DNA from: JANWVO01 sp037446555
Lineage (GTDB): Bacteria; Acidobacteriota; Terriglobia; Bryobacterales; Bryobacteraceae
DNA length: 64,000 nucleotides
NCBI GenBank assembly: GCA_037446555.1
Contig: JBBIIK010000003.1
Span: 1-64,000 of the forward strand
Direction: 5' to 3'
The notes under the pieces are model-generated. The model made no database searches. It saw nothing but the letters and a program-made list of their open reading frames with translations, and was not told the DNA's origin. Below, one piece after another: positions 59,916 to 64,000 of this stretch (positions are counted from its first letter, which is position 1; the number at the start of each line of letters is the position of its first letter). The position numbers and the translations under genes are program-made.

Positions 59916-60896
59916 TCAGCGCCACACGTCCGGGTTGACGAGGTTCGGCGGACGGCGCCCGGAGAGCGCGGCGATGGCGTTTTCCGCCGCCATCACGGAC
60001 ATGCGGCGGCGCGTGGCGAAGCTGGCGCTGGCGATGTGCGGCGCCAGCACGACGTTGGGCAGCTCGAGCAGCTTCGGATGCACGCCGGGCTCCTGCTCGA
60101 ACACGTCGAGCCCGGCTGCCCAGATGGCGCGCTTCTCCAGCGCCTCGGCCAGGGCGTTCTCGTCGACCACCGGGCCGCGCGCCGTGTTGACGAGGATCGC
60201 CGTGGGCTTCATCCGCGCGAGCTCGGCGGCGCCGATCAGGTGGCGCGTGGCGGGCGTGAGCGGCACGTGCAGGCTGACGAAATCGGACTCGCGCAGCAGG
60301 TCTTCCTTCGAGACGCGGCGCGCCTCGAGCTCGCGCTCGAGTTCGGGCGGCGCGGGCTGATCGTCGCAGTAGAGGATGCGCATGCCGAAGCCGCGGCCGC
60401 GGCGGGCCACGGCGGCGCCGATGCGGCCGAGGCCGAAGATGCCGAGCGTGGCGCCGTGGACGTCCTGGCCGGCCAGCAGGTCGATGATCCACGTCCGCCA
60501 CTGGCCGGAGTGCACGAACGCATGAGCCTCGGGAATGCGCCGCGCGGCAGCCATCAGCAGGGCGAAGGCGAAATCCGCGGTAGTCTCCGTCAGCACGCCG
60601 GGCGTGTTGGTGACGGCGATTCCGCGCGCGGTGGCGGCCGCCACGTCGATGTTGTCGTAGCCGACGGCGACGTTGGCGATGACGCGCACACCATCGAGTT
60701 GCGCGATCACGTCCGCCCCAAGGCGGTCTGTGAGCTGGCTGACCACAGCCGCAGCGCCTCGGGCGCGTTGCAGCAACTCTTCCGCGGGCAGAACGCGGTC
60801 CGTATCGTTGTAGTCGACATCGAAACCGCGGCGCAGCAATTCCACAGCTTCGGGAAAGACGCGCTTGGCGACGAGGATGCGGGGAGGGGCGGACAT
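59916..60896 (-). CDS. D-2-hydroxyacid dehydrogenase (glyoxylate/hydroxypyruvate reductase type)
   Basis: A 326-residue NAD(P)-dependent enzyme. The Rossmann site is LGIFGLGRIGAAVARRG. The catalytic residues are Arg in ILVNTARGPVVDE, Glu in DVFEQEPG and His in LAPHIASAS (Ala where Gly is common). The N-terminal ILVAKRVFPEAVELLRR is typical of GyaR-like members. It reduces glyoxylate or hydroxypyruvate, probably; exact substrate is not certain. Start at 60896 (MSAPPRILVA) is preferred over an upstream in-frame ATG. Confidence 0.91.
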   Translation of the reverse strand: MSAPPRILVAKRVFPEAVELLRRGFDVDYNDTDRVLPAEELLQRARGAAAVVSQLTDRLGADVIAQLDGVRVIANVAVGYDNIDVAAATARGIAVTNTPGVLTETTADFAFALLMAAARRIPEAHAFVHSGQWRTWIIDLLAGQDVHGATLGIFGLGRIGAAVARRGRGFGMRILYCDDQPAPPELERELEARRVSKEDLLRESDFVSLHVPLTPATRHLIGAAELARMKPTAILVNTARGPVVDENALAEALEKRAIWAAGLDVFEQEPGVHPKLLELPNVVLAPHIASASFATRRRMSVMAAENAIAALSGRRPPNLVNPDVWR

Positions 60897-60988
60897 GGCC
60901 TTGAAGCCGCGATTGTCGCACAGCGGCCCTAGGACATACAATCAAGGATTCCGCGCGCCGGTGGCGGCGGTTTCTCCGGAGGTTTCGA

Positions 60989-61891
60989 ATGGCACGCTTG
61001 GGATTCCTGGGACTCGGCATCATGGGCTATCCGATGGCGCGGCGCTTGCTGGCCGCCGGACACGAGGTGGCGTTGTGGTCGCACACGGCCGCGAAGGCGG
61101 AGCAGTTGGCCCGCGAAGGGAAAGGCACGGCGTGCGCGTCCCCGAGGGAGGTCGCTGAACGCTCTGAAGCGGTCTTCTTGTGTGTTGGCGACACAGCCAT
61201 GAGCGAGCAAGTGACGCTGGGGGCGAACGGATTGATCGAGGGCATCCAGCCGGGCGCAGCCGTGGCGGATTGCAGCACCGTGGCGCCCTCCTATGCGCGC
61301 CGGGCCTACCAGGCGTTTCGGGCCATGGGCGCGGATTTCCTGGATGCCCCCGTGACGGGATCGAAGCCTGGAGCGGAGAACGCCACCCTGACGTTCATGG
61401 TGGGCGGGGACCAAGAGGTCTATGAAAAATTGAAGCCCTACATGGAGATCATGGGGAAGCGGTTCTACTACTGCGGCGGGCCTGGTATGGGACTGCACGC
61501 CAAGCTCTCCCAGAACCTGATTCTTTCGAATATGTTACAGGCGTTCAACGAGGGCATGGTGCTGGCAGCCAAGGCGGGCGTGGACCCGGCGCTGATGCTC
61601 GACATCCTGGACAACTCGGCGGCGAAGAGCGGCATCGCCTCGTTCAAGGCGCCCTTCGTCTTCCGGCGCGACTTTTCCACCAATTTTTCTGTGCGTTGGA
61701 TGCACAAGGACATTGGCCTCATGCTGGAGACCGGGGCTGAGATGCAGGTTCCGCTGCCCCTGACCGCCCTCACGCAGCAGATGTTCCGGGCGGCGATGGC
61801 GGAGGGCTACGCAGACGAGGATATCTGCAGTACTATCAAGGTATTGGAGCGGATCGCCGGGATCGAAGTGACCCCCGCCTCCAAAAAATAG
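60989..61891 (+). CDS. NAD(P)-dependent beta-hydroxyacid dehydrogenase (3-hydroxyisobutyrate/tartronate semialdehyde type)
   Basis: A 300-residue protein. The cofactor site is LGFLGLGIMGYPMARRL; DCSTVAPSYARR, DFLDAPVTGSKPGAENATLT and the catalytic KLSQN follow in order. The C-terminal FSVRWMHKDIGLML and PLPLTALTQQMF are typical. GGAGG is about nine bases before the ATG. It diverges from the D-hydroxyacid dehydrogenase gene, and both could act in glyoxylate/tartronate metabolism; this is inference. Confidence 0.93.
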   Translation: MARLGFLGLGIMGYPMARRLLAAGHEVALWSHTAAKAEQLAREGKGTACASPREVAERSEAVFLCVGDTAMSEQVTLGANGLIEGIQPGAAVADCSTVAPSYARRAYQAFRAMGADFLDAPVTGSKPGAENATLTFMVGGDQEVYEKLKPYMEIMGKRFYYCGGPGMGLHAKLSQNLILSNMLQAFNEGMVLAAKAGVDPALMLDILDNSAAKSGIASFKAPFVFRRDFSTNFSVRWMHKDIGLMLETGAEMQVPLPLTALTQQMFRAAMAEGYADEDICSTIKVLERIAGIEVTPASKK

Positions 61892-61901
61892 AAAAAAGTG
61901 C

Positions 61902-61930
61902 TTGCAATTTGGAATTCGGTATTCTAAGAT
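61902..61930 (+). promoter_or_regulatory. Possible promoter upstream of dxr
   Basis: TTGCAA (61902-61907) and TAAGAT (61925-61930) are 17 bases apart, each matching sigma-70 boxes at four positions, in an unusually AT-rich stretch. A leader of about 250 bases would result. In the rest of the 296-bp spacer (61892-62187) I see no gene. Confidence 0.35.
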
Positions 61931-62187
61931 TGGAAGTAAGCCGGGGAGGCAACTCCCACCAAAGCGAGACTAACCTCAAAAAAGACCCCTGAAGCATTCT
62001 CCTCCCCGGCGCCCTCTGGGTCACACACCTCACAAAGACAAGGCGAAGACAGAGAGTAGGCACAGGCTGTCCGTTCCCCCGGCAGAAGCGCCCCACAGGG
62101 ATCGCATCGCGTTTTCCTTCTGGTGACATTTGTGAAATCATCAGAACAGACAGTGACACCGGGTGTTATGATGGCGGACGCGCGGCT

Positions 62188-63372
62188 ATGCAGCGAGTGA
62201 CGCTTCTGGGTTCGACCGGCAGCATTGGCCGGAGCACGCTGGATGTGATCCGCCGTAATGACGGGTATTTTGGCGTTTTCGCTCTGGTGGCTGGGCGCAA
62301 CGTGGAAGCGCTGGCGGGGCAAATCATCGAGTTCCATCCAGAAGTGGCGGTGGTCGCCGACGAGGAGGCGCTGGCAAGGCTTCAAAGCGAGCTGAAGGCT
62401 CGGGGCGGAACACGCACGGAGCTGCTGGCGGGTCCGGCCGCGTATGTGCGGGCGGCCACGGCAGCGGAGGCGCATGTGGTGGTGTCCGCCATCGTGGGCA
62501 TCGCGGGGCTGGAGGCGACCTACGAAGCGGTGTGCGCGGGCAAGCGCGTGGGGCTGGCCAACAAGGAAACCCTGGTTGCGGGCGGGCGGCTGGTGATGGA
62601 CGCCGTGCGGCTGCACGGCGCGGAGCTGATCCCGATTGATAGCGAACACAATGGAGCGCACCAGTGTTTTCGCGCCGGCGCGCGCAGCGACGTGCGGAAG
62701 CTGATTCTGACAGCGTCAGGCGGACCGTTCCGCGCGACGCCGAAAGAAGAGCTGGCGCAAGTGACGCCGGAGCAAGCCCTGAATCATCCAACCTGGAAGA
62801 TGGGCCCGCGGATCACGATCGATTCGGCCACGCTGATGAACAAGGGCTTCGAGGTGATCGAGGCCTGCTGGCTGTTCGGGCTGGAGCCGGACCAGGTGGA
62901 AGTGGTGGTGCATCCGCAATCGACGGTGCATGCGATGGTCGAGTTCAACGACGGCAGCGTGATCGCGCAGGTTTGCGCCACCGACATGAGGATGCCGATC
63001 CAGTATGCGCTCACGTGGCCGGAGAGGTGGGACGCGCCGGTGCCCCGGCTGGACTGGGGACAGGCGCGCACTTGGGAGTTCCACCCGCCGGATCTGGGTC
63101 GGTTTCCGCTGCTGCGGATGGCCTATGAGGCACAGAGGGCGGGCAATTCGGCCGGATGCACTCTGAATGCTGCCGATGAGGTAGCCGTAGAGGCGTTTCT
63201 GCGGAATGAAATCTCTTTCCCCGCAATCGCCGAAGTCGTGGAGGAGACGCTGGCTCGGGTTCCCTCAAGGCAGGCCGCCAGCGTGGAGGAGTTGCTCGAC
63301 ATCGACCGGCAGTCTCGCGAGGCGGCCGGCAAAATCGCGCGGGAAAGGGCGGGCGCCCGCGTGATGGCCTGA
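62188..63372 (+). CDS. dxr: 1-deoxy-D-xylulose 5-phosphate reductoisomerase
   Basis: A 394-residue enzyme of the MEP isoprenoid pathway. The NADPH site is VTLLGSTGSIGRSTLDVI. Substrate and metal residues are in GLANKETLVAGG (Lys), PIDSEHNGAHQCF (D151, E153), ILTASGGPF and NHPTWKMGPRITIDSATLMNKG. In the flexible loop most enzymes have IFQ; here AHQ replaces it (E-H-N-G-A-H-Q). rseP follows 23 bp later, the usual arrangement in many bacteria. Confidence 0.96.
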   Translation: MQRVTLLGSTGSIGRSTLDVIRRNDGYFGVFALVAGRNVEALAGQIIEFHPEVAVVADEEALARLQSELKARGGTRTELLAGPAAYVRAATAAEAHVVVSAIVGIAGLEATYEAVCAGKRVGLANKETLVAGGRLVMDAVRLHGAELIPIDSEHNGAHQCFRAGARSDVRKLILTASGGPFRATPKEELAQVTPEQALNHPTWKMGPRITIDSATLMNKGFEVIEACWLFGLEPDQVEVVVHPQSTVHAMVEFNDGSVIAQVCATDMRMPIQYALTWPERWDAPVPRLDWGQARTWEFHPPDLGRFPLLRMAYEAQRAGNSAGCTLNAADEVAVEAFLRNEISFPAIAEVVEETLARVPSRQAASVEELLDIDRQSREAAGKIARERAGARVMA

Positions 63373-63395
63373 AGCCCGGGACAGGAACGGCAAGC

Positions 63396-64000
63396 ATGGT
63401 TCTTCTTCACAACATCTGGTGGCTGCTGGTGCTGATCGGGGTGATGATCGTCATCCACGAGCTGGGCCACTTTTGGGCAGCCCGCTTCTTCGGCATTCGC
63501 GTTTCGACCTTCAGCATCGGCTTCGGGCCGAAGCTGATCGCCTTCCGCCGCGGGGAGACCGAGTACCGCATTGCATGGATCCCGTTCGGCGGCTACGTCC
63601 GCATGGCGGGCGAGCAGCCCAATGACGAGCCCGACCCGGCGGGGTTCACTTCGAAGCCGCGCTGGCAGCGGTTGATTGTGGTGCTGGCCGGGCCGGCCAT
63701 GAACATCGTGCTGGCAGTGGCCCTGCTCAGCGGGCTGTACATGGTGCGCTACCCGAAGGTGGCGAGCGCCGGCGGACCAGCAGTGATCGGTTACGTGAAG
63801 CCGGGCACGCCCGCGGCCAAGTCCGGGCTGCGGGACGGCGACGTGATCGTACAGCTGGAAAACCGCACCAATCCCACATGGGAAGAAGTGGTGATGCGCG
63901 AGGTGGTGAGCGCGGGCAGACCGCTTCCCGTCGTGATCCAGAGAGGTGAAGAGAAGATCTCCCTGGCGGTGATGCCGGAGCTGGATCCGGCCACAGGCGT
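63396..64000 (+). CDS. rseP: Site-2 protease RseP (5' part, runs off right edge)
   Basis: The first 201 residues of an intramembrane zinc protease. Helix 1 carries the catalytic motif HELGH (VMIVIHELGHFWAARFFG). FSIGFGPKLIAFRRGETEYRI, WIPFGGYVRMAGE and LAGPAMNIVLAVALL are typical. A PDZ domain begins near residue 130 (VIGYVKPGTPAAKSGLRDGDVIVQL). It cleaves anti-sigma factors or signal-peptide remnants. The ATG at 63396 follows AGGAA. The rest, including the second metal-ligand motif, is beyond the window. Confidence 0.95.
   Translation, partial: MVLLHNIWWLLVLIGVMIVIHELGHFWAARFFGIRVSTFSIGFGPKLIAFRRGETEYRIAWIPFGGYVRMAGEQPNDEPDPAGFTSKPRWQRLIVVLAGPAMNIVLAVALLSGLYMVRYPKVASAGGPAVIGYVKPGTPAAKSGLRDGDVIVQLENRTNPTWEEVVMREVVSAGRPLPVVIQRGEEKISLAVMPELDPATG

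Noticed and set aside
9854..61917. Shared TTGCAATT...GGAATTC motif at 9854-9876 (minus) and 61902-61917 (plus)
   Set aside because: Only two occurrences with different internal spacing; it may be chance in AT-richer spacers.
1..64000. CRISPR array, tRNA, rRNA or prophage
   Set aside because: No regularly spaced repeats, cloverleaf-like genes, ribosomal RNA blocks or phage structural genes were seen by reading the intergenic regions.

Overview
The window is GC-rich, densely packed bacterial DNA that reads like a member of the Acidobacteriota, probably the Solibacter/Bryobacter side. The main pointers are two very large (about 1,140-residue) Oar-like TonB-dependent receptors with an N-terminal carboxypeptidase-regulatory fold, DUF1080 and sugar-isomerase-like exported proteins with Tat-type starts, an Abhydrolase_10-type secreted hydrolase, and many GTG/TTG starts. 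The taxonomic call is inference from gene content; there is no rRNA or tRNA here. Most genes have convincing family assignments.

Left part (1-5,951). The first bases are the start of a transposase gene running off the left edge. This insertion sequence has cut off the 5' end of a group-4-hydrogenase-like large subunit that has lost all four Ni-binding cysteines (an Ehr, 'energy-converting hydrogenase related', protein). Behind it are a fused ferredoxin/NuoB-like subunit and an ArsR-type regulator. Next come a ferrochelatase, an M28 peptidase with a DUF4440 protein, and a DUF1080 protein.

Middle left (5,952-31,319). Here lie two giant TonB receptors, each with a good terminator, flanking heme A synthase plus an unknown polytopic membrane protein. 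They are followed by ssb, a secreted subtilase, an HtrA protease, an M20 peptidase/EamA exporter pair, a MotAB stator with a small unknown gene, a thioredoxin-like ferredoxin next to an AhbD/NirJ-like radical SAM enzyme, an outer-membrane barrel protein, an Mrp ATPase, a secreted hydrolase and tsaD.

Centre (31,383-46,029). queA carries a 237-bp tandem duplication of its 3' end. It faces a 13-kb complex I operon (nuoA-C-D-E-F-G-H-J-K-L-M-N, minus strand). The operon has no nuoB and no nuoI, so the enzyme cannot be complete from this locus alone. A near-consensus promoter for nuo overlaps the start of the divergent thiS gene.

Right part (46,229-64,000). This holds a MerR-type regulator with its own promoter and terminator, a Ctp protease and guaA (overlapping), copZ-copA, a secreted PDZ protein, an HGSNAT-like membrane acyltransferase, flbD with a second, MotCD-like stator pair, a thioredoxin-fold protein, three metabolic genes on the minus strand, a 3-hydroxyisobutyrate-dehydrogenase-like gene, and dxr followed by the start of rseP, which runs off the right edge.

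Points most worth follow-up are the IS-broken Ehr locus, the nuo operon without nuoB/nuoI, the queA tandem repeat whose coding differences are all synonymous, and the two stator systems.
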